Source: Bradyrhizobium frederickii
Lineage (GTDB): Bacteria; Pseudomonadota; Alphaproteobacteria; Rhizobiales; Xanthobacteraceae
Reading direction: 5' to 3'
Length of the DNA stretch: 64,000 nt
Assembly: GCF_004570865.1 (NCBI RefSeq)
Contig: NZ_SPQS01000007.1
Coordinates: forward strand, 1 to 64,000
Both the position numbers and the translations under genes were made by a program. Positions within the stretch are counted from its first letter, which is position 1; each line of letters opens with the position of its first letter. Positions 30,185 to 38,602 of the stretch are shown here, one piece after another. The notes under the pieces were generated by a model, which searched no databases, was not told the DNA's origin, and saw nothing but the letters and a program-made list of their open reading frames with translations.

Positions 30185-31186
30185 CTACTCCGCCGCCTCG
30201 GTTGCGGGCTGCGGTTGTCCGTCGTTCGGTCCCGTTCGCGCGTTCTGCTCCTCGAGCCAGAGCCTGTGGTGCTCGCGCGCCCAGTTGACGTCGACCTCGC
30301 CCGAGCCCATGGCCTCGAACGCACCTTCCATCCCGATGGTGCCGATATAGATGTGCGCGATCATCGCCGCGACGAACAGGACCGCCACGATCGAGTGGAC
30401 GATCTGGGCCATTTGCATGCCCTCGATTCCCGTCCCATAGAACGGGAACATCAGCGCATAGCCACTCGTCGCGACCACCGCGCCGCCGATCACGACGATC
30501 CAGTAAATCATCTTCTGGCCGCCGTTGAAGCGATAGGCCGGCGGATGGTCATGCCCGATCAGGCCCCCGCCGCGCTTCGCCCATTCGACATCCACCTTGT
30601 TCGGGATATTGCCACCGATCCACATCAGGAAGATCAGGATGACACCGAGAGTGAACGGGAAGCTGAGATAGTTGTGGGCGAACTTCGCCCATTGCGACCA
30701 TTCCGAGAAAGCCTCGAAGCCGATCAGCGGCAGCAGCAACGGCCGGCCAAACGTGATGTTGAGCCCCGAAATTGCCAGCACGATGAAGCAGGTTGCCGTC
30801 AGCCAGTGCACGAACCGCTCGAACGCGTTGAAGCGCACGATGGTGCGGCCCGACCGGCCGGCCTCGAGACGCACCATGCCGACGGTGAGATAGAAGATCA
30901 CGATGGCCGCAATCATACCGAGGATGGCAATGCCGCCGATCCAGGGCAGCGTTACATTGCGGAATTCCCGCCACTCACGCCCCTGCGGCTGCTCGAGAAC
31001 GCCGGATCGCTGATCGGGAATGCTGACGCGTCCCTGAATCCGGTTGAGCTCCTGCAGAAGCTGCTGCTCCTTGACCGCGCTTGCGGTCGGATTGACCTGT
31101 TGTGCGCCCGCCGGCACCGCGATGACCAAGAGAAGCAGCGCCCAGGCGCCCAGCGCCAGACGAACGGACCTTCCAAACGACGCCAT
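30185..31186 (-). CDS. fdoI: Formate dehydrogenase gamma subunit (cytochrome b)
   Basis: Membrane cytochrome b556-type subunit of 333 residues that hands electrons from formate to the quinone pool. A signal-like N-terminal helix (1-28) is followed by a periplasmic segment and a transmembrane helix at about 78-98. The four-helix haem domain spans about 125-290, with haem-ligand candidates in FVHWLTAT, FAHNYLSF and AHIYIGTIG. The start at 31186 follows GGAGG. It lies 40 bp after the beta subunit gene. The symbol follows the E. coli homologue. Confidence 0.9.
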   Translation of the reverse strand: MASFGRSVRLALGAWALLLLVIAVPAGAQQVNPTASAVKEQQLLQELNRIQGRVSIPDQRSGVLEQPQGREWREFRNVTLPWIGGIAILGMIAAIVIFYLTVGMVRLEAGRSGRTIVRFNAFERFVHWLTATCFIVLAISGLNITFGRPLLLPLIGFEAFSEWSQWAKFAHNYLSFPFTLGVILIFLMWIGGNIPNKVDVEWAKRGGGLIGHDHPPAYRFNGGQKMIYWIVVIGGAVVATSGYALMFPFYGTGIEGMQMAQIVHSIVAVLFVAAMIAHIYIGTIGMEGAFEAMGSGEVDVNWAREHHRLWLEEQNARTGPNDGQPQPATEAAE

Positions 31187-31226
31187 GACGTCCTCCCCGG
31201 TATTGCGCGCCCTGCGACTGCCCATG

Positions 31227-31823
31227 TCAGGACTCGATCGTCTCGCGATATGCGGTCTTCCAGCCCCAGGCGCCCGAGCCATAGCCGCGCTTCATGACGC
31301 GCTCCTTGTAGATCTGCGCAATGATCTCGCCGTCGCCTGCAAGCAACGACTTGGTCGAGCACATTTCGGCACACAGCGGCAGCTTGCCTTCGGCCAGCCG
31401 GTTCGCGCCGTATTTCTCGTATTCCTCCTTGCTGCCGTCGGCCTCCGGACCGCCGGCGCAATAGGTGCACTTGTCCATCTTGCCGCGAGAGCCGAAGTTG
31501 CCGACCTTCGGATATTGGGGAGCGCCGAACGGGCAGGCGTAGAAGCAATAGCCGCAGCCGATGCAGAGATCCTTGGAGTGCAGCACGACGCCGTCGGCGG
31601 TGGTGTAGAAGCAGTTGACCGGGCACACGGCCGCACAGGGCGCGTCCGTGCAGTGCATGCAGGCCATCGAGATCGATCGCTCGCCCGGCTTGCCGTCGTT
31701 GATGGTGACGACGCGGCGCCGGTTGATGCCCCACGGCACCTCGTGCTCGTTCTTGCAGGCGGTGACGCAGGCGTTGCACTCGATGCAGCGATCAGCGTCG
31801 CAGAGAAATTTCATCCGAGCCAT
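31227..31823 (-). CDS. fdoH: Formate dehydrogenase beta subunit, 4x[4Fe-4S]
   Basis: Iron-sulfur subunit of 198 residues that passes electrons from the catalytic subunit to the cytochrome b subunit. Four cluster-binding motifs are visible: CIECNACVTAC, CMHCTDAPCAAVCP, CIGCGYCFYAC and CTYCAGG...CAEMC. It is shorter than the E. coli FdnH/FdoH subunit (about 300 residues) and lacks that protein's C-terminal membrane helix, so membrane binding depends on the gamma subunit. A second ATG lies three codons downstream. Confidence 0.93.
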   Translation of the reverse strand: MARMKFLCDADRCIECNACVTACKNEHEVPWGINRRRVVTINDGKPGERSISMACMHCTDAPCAAVCPVNCFYTTADGVVLHSKDLCIGCGYCFYACPFGAPQYPKVGNFGSRGKMDKCTYCAGGPEADGSKEEYEKYGANRLAEGKLPLCAEMCSTKSLLAGDGEIIAQIYKERVMKRGYGSGAWGWKTAYRETIES

Positions 31824-31836
31824 GTGCGTGCTCCTC

Positions 31837-34779
31837 TCAGGCTGCGACGATCTGACAAAGCGTGACCTTCGGCTCCTGCATGCCCGTTGCAGGATCGTAA
31901 CCGTAGCTCGTGATCGTGTTGGCGCTCTCGCCCAGCACGATCGGATCGGTGCCGGCGGGATAGTTCTTGCGCAGGTCGGCGCCGCCGAGCCAGCCGCCGA
32001 AATGGAACGGCATCCAGGCGACGCCCTTGCCGACGCGTTCGGTCACCAGCGCCTTCATCCTGGCGCGCGAATTGTTTTCGGCGCCGCTCACCCAGACCCA
32101 GCCGCCGTCCTTGATGCCGCGATCGGCGGCATCGGCCGGGCTGATCTCGATGAACATGTCCTGCTGCAATTCGGCGAGCCATGGATTGGTGCGGGTCTCC
32201 TCGCCGCCGCCTTCGTATTCGACGAGACGTCCCGAGGAGAGGATCAGCGGGAATTGCTTTGCGATCCCCTTCTCCACCGCCGCCTTCTGCACGGAGAAGC
32301 CGATATTGGGCAGGCGGAACTGCTTGGCATCGGGCAACGTCGGATATTTCTCGACGAGGTCGACGCGCGGCGTGTAGATCGGCTCGCGATGGACCGGGAT
32401 CGGGTCCGGCAAGCCGAACGCATTCATGCGCGCCTTGCCGTTGCCGAAGGGCACGCAGCCGTGCTTCAGCGCGACGCGCTGGATGCCGCCGGAAAGGTCG
32501 AGCGCCCAGGATACCGCATCCGGATTGGCCGGATTGACCCTCTGGATCGTCGCCATTTCGGCTTCGGTCAGATCCGTGTCCCAACCAAGCTTCTTCAGGC
32601 TCGCCAGCGTGAACTCGGGATAGCCGTCCTCGATCTCCGAGCCCTTGGAGAAGGATTTGTCGGCGAGCAGGCTCACCTTCCGCGTCGTGCCGTCCGGCAG
32701 CTTTTCCTCGCGCTCGATCCCGAAGCGTGGGCGGAACGCGCCGCCGCCGTCCATGACATGCAGATTGTTGTTGTAGAGCAGCGGCGAGCCGGGATGCTTG
32801 ACCTCGGGTGAGCCCCAACACGGCCAAGGCAGGCCGTAATAGTCGCCGCCGACTTCCGGATCGTCCTTCGGCGCGCGCATCGTCACCAGGTCGAACTTGT
32901 GCTGGTTCTTCATGTGCGCCTTGATGCGCTCCGGCGACTGGCCGCAATAACCGGTCGACCAGCTTCCGCGGTTGATCTCGCGCAGCACGTCCTCGGCGAC
33001 GGGGAGATTGTTCTCGACCTTGATGTTCTTGAACATCTTGTCGGCGAAGCCGAACTTCTTCGCGAGCAGATAGATGATCTCGAGGTCGTCCTTGGATTCG
33101 AAGATCGGCTTGACGATCTGCTCGCCCCATTGCATCGAGCGGTTGGAGGCGACGCGCGATCCCGTGCATTCGAATTGCGTGGCGACGGGCAGAATGTAGA
33201 CGCCATCCTTGCGTCCCGCCTCGACCGCCAGAGACGCCCACGTCGTCGGGTGCGGATCCGCGATCACCAGCAGCTCCAGCGCCTTCAGGCCCTTCAGCGA
33301 TTCGGGAATACGGGTGATGCTGTTGCTGGCATGGCCTTGCACGAAGACGGCCTTGACGTTGTCCTTCTGCGCGACGTCGGCCTTCGGCAACAGCGCGGCG
33401 TCAAACCACCGCGTCAGCGGGATGCCTGGGGTCTCCATCTGCTTCTTCTCGTCGAAGCGGGAGACCAGGTACTCGTAATCGACCTCCCAAACCCGAGACC
33501 AGTGCTTCCAGGCTCCTTCCGCAAGGCCGTAATAGAACGGCAAAGTTACGATATCGAGGCCGACGTCGGTCGCGCCTTGCACGTTGTCATGGCCGCGCAG
33601 GATGTTGGCGCCGGCGCCCGCCTTGCCGACGTTGCCGGTCATCAGCAGCGCGATGCAGCTCGCGCGCACATTGGCCGTGCCGACGGTGTGCTGCGTCTGC
33701 CCCATGCACCAGATGATGGTCGCGGGCTTGACCGTCGCGAACGTCTTGGCGACGCGCTCGAGCTGCGCGGCGGGCACGCCGGTGACGCGCTCGACCTCTT
33801 GCGGATTCCACTTCTCGACTTCCTTGCGCAGGTCGTCGAAACCGTAGACGCGCTGGGCGATGAATTCCTTGTCCTCCCAGCCGTTCTTCAGGATGTGCCA
33901 CATCATGCCGTAGAGGACAGGAATGTCGGTGCCCGGACGGATCCGGACATATTCAGTGGCATGCGCCGCGGTGCGGGTCAGCCGCGGATCGAAGACGATG
34001 AAGTTCGCCTTGTTGAGCTCCTTGGATTCCAGCAGATGCTGCATGCTGACGGGATGCGCTTCCGCCGCGTTGCTGCCGATGAACAGCATCGTCTTGGAAT
34101 TGCGCATGTCGTTGATGCTGTTCGTCATCGCGCCGTAGCCCCAGGTGTTGGCGACGCCGGTGACGGTGGTGGAATGACAGATTCGCGCCTGATGGTCGGT
34201 GTTGTTGGTGCCCCAGAACGCGCCGAGCTTGCGGAACAGGTAGGCGCCTTCGTTGGTCATCTTGGCCGAGCCGAGCCAGTAGACCGAATCGCTGCCCGAC
34301 TTCTCCCGGACCTGAAGCAGCTTGTCGCCGATCTCGTTCACCGCGGTGTCCCACGACACGCGCGTCCACTGCCCGTTGACGAGCTTCATCGGATAGCGCA
34401 GCCGGCGATCGCTGTGCACCAGCTCGCGCACCGAGGCGCCCTTGGCGCAATGCGAGCCGCGGTTGATCGGCGAATCCCAGCTCGGCTCCTGCCCGATCCA
34501 GACTCCATTGAGCACTTCCGCCGTCACGGTGCAGCCTACCGCGCAGTGCGTGCAGATGCTCTTCTTGACCACGGCGCCAGCCGCGAGCGGGCCGGCAGCG
34601 GCCGCTTCCGCCTTCCGCACGCTGGCGACAGGCATGGCACCCAGCGCGGCGAGAGCGCCGCCGGCGAGGCCGGACCTGCGCAGGAACGTACGGCGGTCAA
34701 GTCCGCCGCCCTGGCCCGCCAGGGATTCGGCGACGGAGCCGCGGCGATCGGAACGCTGGTGTGTTCGCTTGATAAGCAC
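31837..34779 (-). CDS. fdoG: Formate dehydrogenase catalytic subunit (Cys type)
   Basis: Molybdenum or tungsten bis-MGD enzyme of 980 residues that oxidises formate to CO2. A Tat signal is present (DRRTFLRRS, 28-36). The N-terminal [4Fe-4S] cluster uses Cys76, Cys79, Cys83 and Cys111. The active site reads ARICHSTTV with Cys201 followed by His202, so it is a cysteine rather than a selenocysteine enzyme, and one continuous frame encodes it. The start is GTG at 34779, after GGAGG; no ATG fits. It is periplasmic by its Tat signal and partners the beta and gamma subunits downstream. Confidence 0.95.
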   Translation of the reverse strand: MLIKRTHQRSDRRGSVAESLAGQGGGLDRRTFLRRSGLAGGALAALGAMPVASVRKAEAAAAGPLAAGAVVKKSICTHCAVGCTVTAEVLNGVWIGQEPSWDSPINRGSHCAKGASVRELVHSDRRLRYPMKLVNGQWTRVSWDTAVNEIGDKLLQVREKSGSDSVYWLGSAKMTNEGAYLFRKLGAFWGTNNTDHQARICHSTTVTGVANTWGYGAMTNSINDMRNSKTMLFIGSNAAEAHPVSMQHLLESKELNKANFIVFDPRLTRTAAHATEYVRIRPGTDIPVLYGMMWHILKNGWEDKEFIAQRVYGFDDLRKEVEKWNPQEVERVTGVPAAQLERVAKTFATVKPATIIWCMGQTQHTVGTANVRASCIALLMTGNVGKAGAGANILRGHDNVQGATDVGLDIVTLPFYYGLAEGAWKHWSRVWEVDYEYLVSRFDEKKQMETPGIPLTRWFDAALLPKADVAQKDNVKAVFVQGHASNSITRIPESLKGLKALELLVIADPHPTTWASLAVEAGRKDGVYILPVATQFECTGSRVASNRSMQWGEQIVKPIFESKDDLEIIYLLAKKFGFADKMFKNIKVENNLPVAEDVLREINRGSWSTGYCGQSPERIKAHMKNQHKFDLVTMRAPKDDPEVGGDYYGLPWPCWGSPEVKHPGSPLLYNNNLHVMDGGGAFRPRFGIEREEKLPDGTTRKVSLLADKSFSKGSEIEDGYPEFTLASLKKLGWDTDLTEAEMATIQRVNPANPDAVSWALDLSGGIQRVALKHGCVPFGNGKARMNAFGLPDPIPVHREPIYTPRVDLVEKYPTLPDAKQFRLPNIGFSVQKAAVEKGIAKQFPLILSSGRLVEYEGGGEETRTNPWLAELQQDMFIEISPADAADRGIKDGGWVWVSGAENNSRARMKALVTERVGKGVAWMPFHFGGWLGGADLRKNYPAGTDPIVLGESANTITSYGYDPATGMQEPKVTLCQIVAA

Positions 34780-34793
34780 GGGCAGCCTCCCTC

Positions 34794-35003
34794 TCAGGCC
34801 GGATAACGGTTGACGCGGTAGAACGTCTTCACGTGATCGGATTCCTTGTAGCGCGCCTTGCGCTTTTCATCGTTGTTCTCGCTGTCCGCCTGCGCGGACC
34901 CGACGAGCGGCGTCGCAAGCGTCGCGCCGGCGCCGACCGTGCCGATGCCAACCTTGCGAAGGAAGTCGCGGCGTCCGACCTTTGCTTTCGTCTCGTCACT
35001 CAT
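34794..35003 (-). CDS. Small Tat-signal protein of formate dehydrogenase locus
   Basis: Protein of 69 residues with a Tat motif (GRRDFLRKVG) near residue 10, followed by a hydrophobic stretch and an Ala-rich cleavage region. The remaining tail of about 35 residues is charged and ends VKTFYRVNRYPA. Small proteins of this type (formate dehydrogenase region Tat-target proteins) sit beside FDH genes in many proteobacteria; their role is unknown. The start at 35003 is used because an upstream frame to 35243 overlaps the chaperone gene. Confidence 0.85.
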   Translation of the reverse strand: MSDETKAKVGRRDFLRKVGIGTVGAGATLATPLVGSAQADSENNDEKRKARYKESDHVKTFYRVNRYPA

Positions 35004-35032
35004 CGCATCTCTCCCGGACCGACCCGCGTCGA

Positions 35033-35812
35033 TCAGTTGGCGAATGTGAATGCTTCCGTCTCGATCTCGATGAAGGTGCGCCCGAGCGCGCCGACCGTCC
35101 GATAGAAGCGGACATTGCCGGCACTCTCCATGTCGGCGAACAGCCGCCCCATCCAAGGTGACACGTGCTTTTCGAAGAACGCGCGCTGCGCCTCGGGCGA
35201 AGCATCGAAGCTGCCGTCGGCAAGTCCCGACATGACCTCGCACAGGATGGCGGCGTGATCCTCGGGTTCGGAATTGTTGGCGAGCCGCTCGATGCCGAGC
35301 GCCGTCAGATCGGCGCGCAGGCGCGACAACGGCCGTTCGTTCAGAAAGCCCGTCAGGTAATAGGAGGCGTAGGGCAACAATTCGCCGCGGCCCAGCCCGA
35401 CGAACAGATCGAAATACTCGCGCTCGACTTGCGCTGCGACCGCGCTCGCGGCGGCATCGGCCAGCGCCGCGTGTGCGCGCCCGAGCGGCGTTGCGTCACC
35501 TGTCAGCGCAGCGAGACGATCGAGCAGACGTTTCGACGGAGGCGCAGACAGCAGCGTCGCCAGCAACGCGTATTCCTGCGCGCGCGCGGCGTCGATGGGA
35601 TCGACGAGTTCGGCCGAACCGGCTTGTTCGCCGTAGAGATCGGGCCGCAGATCATTCCGGGAGACGCCCGTGGCGGATTCGACTACAACCACCCGTTGTG
35701 CGGGCACGCGCGTCCAGTTCGAGACGGAGGGCTGGCTGATCCCGATTTTGCGCGCAAGTTGAGCGATGCCGCCCGCGGCATCGATCGCGCGATCAAGCCC
35801 GTCATCACGCAC
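35033..35812 (-). CDS. HTH-TorD fusion: YdaS-type HTH plus FDH chaperone
   Basis: Protein of 259 residues that joins two domains. Residues 1-62 match the YdaS-type Cro/CI-like HTH (GGIAQLARKIGISQPSVSNWTR, then ATGVSRNDLRPDLYG). Residues about 75-255 are a TorD/DmsD-type helical chaperone (YEQ-less core with REYFDLFVGLGRGELLPYASYYLTGFL). TorD proteins bind Tat signals and guard molybdoenzyme maturation, so the partner is most likely the FDH catalytic subunit. The HTH suggests that the chaperone might also sense enzyme demand and control transcription; this is inference. The start is GTG, with an excellent GGGAGG site. Confidence 0.85.
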   Translation of the reverse strand: MRDDGLDRAIDAAGGIAQLARKIGISQPSVSNWTRVPAQRVVVVESATGVSRNDLRPDLYGEQAGSAELVDPIDAARAQEYALLATLLSAPPSKRLLDRLAALTGDATPLGRAHAALADAAASAVAAQVEREYFDLFVGLGRGELLPYASYYLTGFLNERPLSRLRADLTALGIERLANNSEPEDHAAILCEVMSGLADGSFDASPEAQRAFFEKHVSPWMGRLFADMESAGNVRFYRTVGALGRTFIEIETEAFTFAN

Positions 35813-35911
35813 GTGGACCTCCCATCCAAGTCCCGTCTGCTTGATTATCGCTTTTGTTACAAAGCACTAGGCAAGCGTAATCCTGGTTCCGCGGGCGGTC
35901 AATCGCTCCTC

Positions 35912-35926
35912 ATAGGCTTAGCCTAT
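35912..35926. promoter_or_regulatory. Palindrome ATAGGCTTAGCCTAT upstream of HTH-TorD gene
   Basis: A perfect 15-nt dyad (ATAGGCT-T-AGCCTAT) lies 100 bp upstream of the GTG start of the HTH-TorD gene, in the 132-bp gap after the DUF3306 gene. It is the only sizeable gap inside the formate dehydrogenase series, so a separate promoter for the HTH-TorD and structural genes is likely. The palindrome could be an operator for the HTH domain itself. Confidence 0.4.
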
Positions 35927-35944
35927 AGCCTTTGGTCGCGTTGC

Positions 35945-36550
35945 TCAGCGCGGCAACGCACCACCATGCGTGCGAGTCCTGATCGGTTCAGCAAGGTCGG
36001 CCAACCGGTCAACCGTCGCCGGTTGCGTTGCAACAGGGATTGCCAATGGGTCGGTCGCGTCCGACGGCTCGGTGACATCGGCGGTCGCTGCGGCATCGGC
36101 TTGATGCAATTGCGGCGAAGAATCCGCTGCCTCGACCTCGGGAGCGGATTGGAGTGCCTCACGCACGCCGCCGACGACGCGATCGACAAGCGCAGCCAGC
36201 TCCTCCGAGGAGCAATCCAGTGGCCCAAAGCCGGGCATCGCAGTCGGGTCGTTGAAGTCCCACGCATTCTCCGCAAGCCCGACGAAGTCGCGAATGGCGG
36301 GATCGGTCGCCCAGGCGCGGCGAAGAGCCGCACGGCTCAACTCCTGTGGAATGTTCTTGCGCAGGAAGGCGGTGATGTCGGTCGCAGCATTGATGTCGTC
36401 GATCGACGGCAGGCTGGAGAGATCGAACTCGCTCTCGGCGTTCCGGGTCTCGGCCGCCGGCGTGGGCTGTGCCTCGGCAGGCTTCGCCGGCTCCGCTCGC
36501 GATTCGCGCTTGCGGCGGGACCACCGCGAAAGGAACTCCTCCTCGCTCAT
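35945..36550 (-). CDS. DUF3306-type formate dehydrogenase accessory protein
   Basis: Protein of 201 residues recognised as DUF3306 type. The N-terminus SEEEFLSRWSRRKRES is characteristic. A conserved middle (DLSSLPSIDDINAATDITAFLRKNIPQELSRAALRRAW, given here as separate landmarks 43-58 and 59-80) is followed by an Ala/Pro/Asp-rich, probably disordered tail. The family occurs next to formate dehydrogenase genes and its function is unknown. It overlaps the DUF3305 gene by 4 bp. Confidence 0.8.
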   Translation of the reverse strand: MSEEEFLSRWSRRKRESRAEPAKPAEAQPTPAAETRNAESEFDLSSLPSIDDINAATDITAFLRKNIPQELSRAALRRAWATDPAIRDFVGLAENAWDFNDPTAMPGFGPLDCSSEELAALVDRVVGGVREALQSAPEVEAADSSPQLHQADAAATADVTEPSDATDPLAIPVATQPATVDRLADLAEPIRTRTHGGALPR

Positions 36551-37062
36551 TCCTGTCCGCCTTCAGGTTCGCGCCGCGCCAGCGCCTCCGGGTCGGCGCG
36601 GCGCCGCTTGCGCTTGACGAACTCCCGCTCGACATGATGCTCGGCAACGAACTTTTCAATTGTCTCAAGCAGGGCCTCCGGCATCGGCACCGCCTCGACC
36701 AGATTGTCGCCAGCTTCGGTAAAGCCCTCGCCCTCCGCAGGATCGGCGGTCACCGCCGCAACCGCATAAGGCCAGGCGCCTTCGGAGGGCGACAGCACGG
36801 TCCATAGGCTTGGATTGCCTGACGCGAGATTGTCGCGATAGCGCGCCGTTTCGGACGGATAAAGCTCGATGGCGGCGCTTCCGGCATAGAACAGGGTCGT
36901 GTCGCCCTGCTCGCGAAGCACGGTCCAGGGTGTTGTGGCCGGCTCGTCCGGCAGCACGGCGATCCCGCGCCAGACGAAGTCGACCCAGGGCGAGGCAGCC
37001 TTGCGCCGCTCGACCACGACGCCGACGGGAATCGAGAGGGTCGGCAACGCCGCAGGGCTCAT
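36547..37062 (-). CDS. DUF3305-type formate dehydrogenase accessory protein
   Basis: Protein of 171 residues recognised as DUF3305 type, with the early VGVVVERRKAASPWVDFVW segment and a C-terminal stretch rich in basic residues (REFVKRKRRRADPEAL). The family occurs beside DUF3306 and formate dehydrogenase genes. No signal peptide or metal-binding motif is seen, so it should be cytoplasmic. ATGA overlaps join it to the genes on both sides, which implies closely matched production. Confidence 0.8.
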   Translation of the reverse strand: MSPAALPTLSIPVGVVVERRKAASPWVDFVWRGIAVLPDEPATTPWTVLREQGDTTLFYAGSAAIELYPSETARYRDNLASGNPSLWTVLSPSEGAWPYAVAAVTADPAEGEGFTEAGDNLVEAVPMPEALLETIEKFVAEHHVEREFVKRKRRRADPEALARREPEGGQE

Positions 37063-38066
37063 GTCGCCATCTCCAGACGTTTCACCGGCAGCCCGGTCAG
37101 CAGGTTCTGCGGCTTCAACCGAAGCTTCTGATCGGGCATCATCGACAGGATCAAGTAGACGGGCTCAGCCCCGACATCGTCGAGCGCCTGGCTGGAATCC
37201 GCAAAGGTCAGCCGGAACAGCGCAAGCACGCGGTCGGCGCTGCGCTCGTCGAGCTCTTCGCCGCGCCAAAGACGGTCGCCAAGCCTGGTGGCGTCGGCGT
37301 CGAGTCCGACATACCAGGTCAGCCTAGCATCCTGCAGTGCCCGCAGCGGCTCGATCGTCACGTCGATACCGAGCAGATGGGATACCCAGCGCGTCATCGC
37401 CAGGGCCAGCGCCGCTGGTCCAGGCCCATCGGGCGTGAGGTCGAGCGCCATGTCGAACTGGTCGCTGCGCTGCCAATAGGCCTGGGCATTATCCTCGCTC
37501 AACACCTCGACCGTCGCATCAATGGTCGCCCCCAGCATCGACATCAGAGAGAGCACCGGGGTCGGGCTCCGGCCGCCGACGATCTCCTCGTCGCCGAGCA
37601 ACAGGGCCTGCTCATGCGGCAGGACGCGCTGGATCCGGAAGAACAGCTCGGCCGCGCGCAGCACGAAGGGGTCGTCGCAGCCATCGAGCGCGTTGCGCAG
37701 GATGACGTGCACGAGCTGGTTGACGAACAGCGGCGGCAGATCGTTCGCTCCGGACCGTACGAATGCCAGATAGGCGGCTTCGAGCGTCGGATGCCGCACC
37801 AGGAGATCGCGAAACGCCAGCACGAAGCGCCAATTCTCCCGGGCATCGGCATCGACGATCCCGGCGATCTCGTCAGCGCTGACCATGCGCCGCGGCTCGG
37901 CGAGCAGTTCGCGGTGCAGCCGGCGTTCGACCGGGCACGCGTCCTCCGGGGGCATCAGCTCCGGACGGGCAAAATAGGCCTTGAGGAACTCATCGGTGAC
38001 GCGGAGCCCGCCGCCCTCGTCGCGATCGAGCAGGTGATGACCACACGCGATCCAGAAATCGTTCAT
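37059..38066 (-). CDS. DUF6352-type protein in formate dehydrogenase locus
   Basis: Protein of 335 residues starting MNDFWIACGHHLLDRD, recognised as a family (DUF6352) that accompanies this type of FDH cluster. It is helical and acidic, with no membrane segment, no signal peptide and no metal-binding cysteine pattern. The start at 38066 gives an ATGA overlap with the upstream gene; the in-frame extension to 38264 lies inside that gene and is rejected. Function unknown; a cytoplasmic role in enzyme maturation is the simplest guess from context. Confidence 0.75.
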   Translation of the reverse strand: MNDFWIACGHHLLDRDEGGGLRVTDEFLKAYFARPELMPPEDACPVERRLHRELLAEPRRMVSADEIAGIVDADARENWRFVLAFRDLLVRHPTLEAAYLAFVRSGANDLPPLFVNQLVHVILRNALDGCDDPFVLRAAELFFRIQRVLPHEQALLLGDEEIVGGRSPTPVLSLMSMLGATIDATVEVLSEDNAQAYWQRSDQFDMALDLTPDGPGPAALALAMTRWVSHLLGIDVTIEPLRALQDARLTWYVGLDADATRLGDRLWRGEELDERSADRVLALFRLTFADSSQALDDVGAEPVYLILSMMPDQKLRLKPQNLLTGLPVKRLEMAT

Positions 38067-38602
38067 CTGTCGGTCGGCTCCCGGCCCAGATCCGCAAGCT
38101 TGAGATCGCCGTCGGGCTGGACGTCGTCCTCCATTTCCATGAACGAGATCGCCTTGCTGTGGCCCTGCCCTTCGCGGAGCTGCAGCCGGCGGAAGGATTC
38201 GCGCACCTCGCCATCGCTTGAGGTACGGTGCACTGCAATAAGCGAGCTGATCGGATGGCTGCACAGCGACTGCGCGAATGCGACCTCTTCTTCCGCGGCG
38301 GTCCTCGCGACAGCCATGTCCGGCGCGCCGAAACGATCGACCAGCTGCCTGGCCAGGAGCTCGATCAGACTGTGGTAGTCATCCGCGGTGGCTGGCACGA
38401 TCTGCGCCAGCGTCGACCAGCCCCAGGATTGCACCCCGAGGAAGCCGCCCCGAAACGCCGCGCGCTCCTTGCCTTCGAGCCGGGCGCCGTCGCGGTCCCA
38501 GAAGCGGAAGGCGCCGGAGACGGCCCATTCGCCCGGCTCCGCGGCCACGTCGAACACGAAGGTGTCGGAGGGATCGAGCGCGATGGTACGCAGGAGCTTC
38601 AC
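38063..38602 (-). CDS. DUF6505-type protein in formate dehydrogenase locus
   Basis: Protein of 179 residues recognised as DUF6505 type. The N-terminal half is beta-rich (LLRTIALDPSDTFVF, SGAFRFWD, RAAFRGGFLGVQSWGWSTL) and the C-terminal half is more helical and acidic. No signal peptide, membrane segment or cofactor motif is visible. It is coupled by 4-bp overlaps to the ligase-like gene upstream and the DUF6352 gene downstream. Function unknown. Confidence 0.75.
   Translation of the reverse strand: MKLLRTIALDPSDTFVFDVAAEPGEWAVSGAFRFWDRDGARLEGKERAAFRGGFLGVQSWGWSTLAQIVPATADDYHSLIELLARQLVDRFGAPDMAVARTAAEEEVAFAQSLCSHPISSLIAVHRTSSDGEVRESFRRLQLREGQGHSKAISFMEMEDDVQPDGDLKLADLGREPTDR

Noticed and set aside
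34171..34179. Selenocysteine codon in formate dehydrogenase
   Set aside because: The active-site codon is a cysteine codon in ARICHS, and no in-frame TGA is present.
32899..34806. 635-codon open frame on the plus strand
   Set aside because: It lies antisense to the formate dehydrogenase catalytic gene and has the Arg/Asp/His-rich composition of shadow frames.
36810..38378. 522-codon open frame on the plus strand
   Set aside because: Antisense to the DUF3305, DUF6352 and DUF6505 genes, which are tightly coupled by ATGA overlaps on the other strand.
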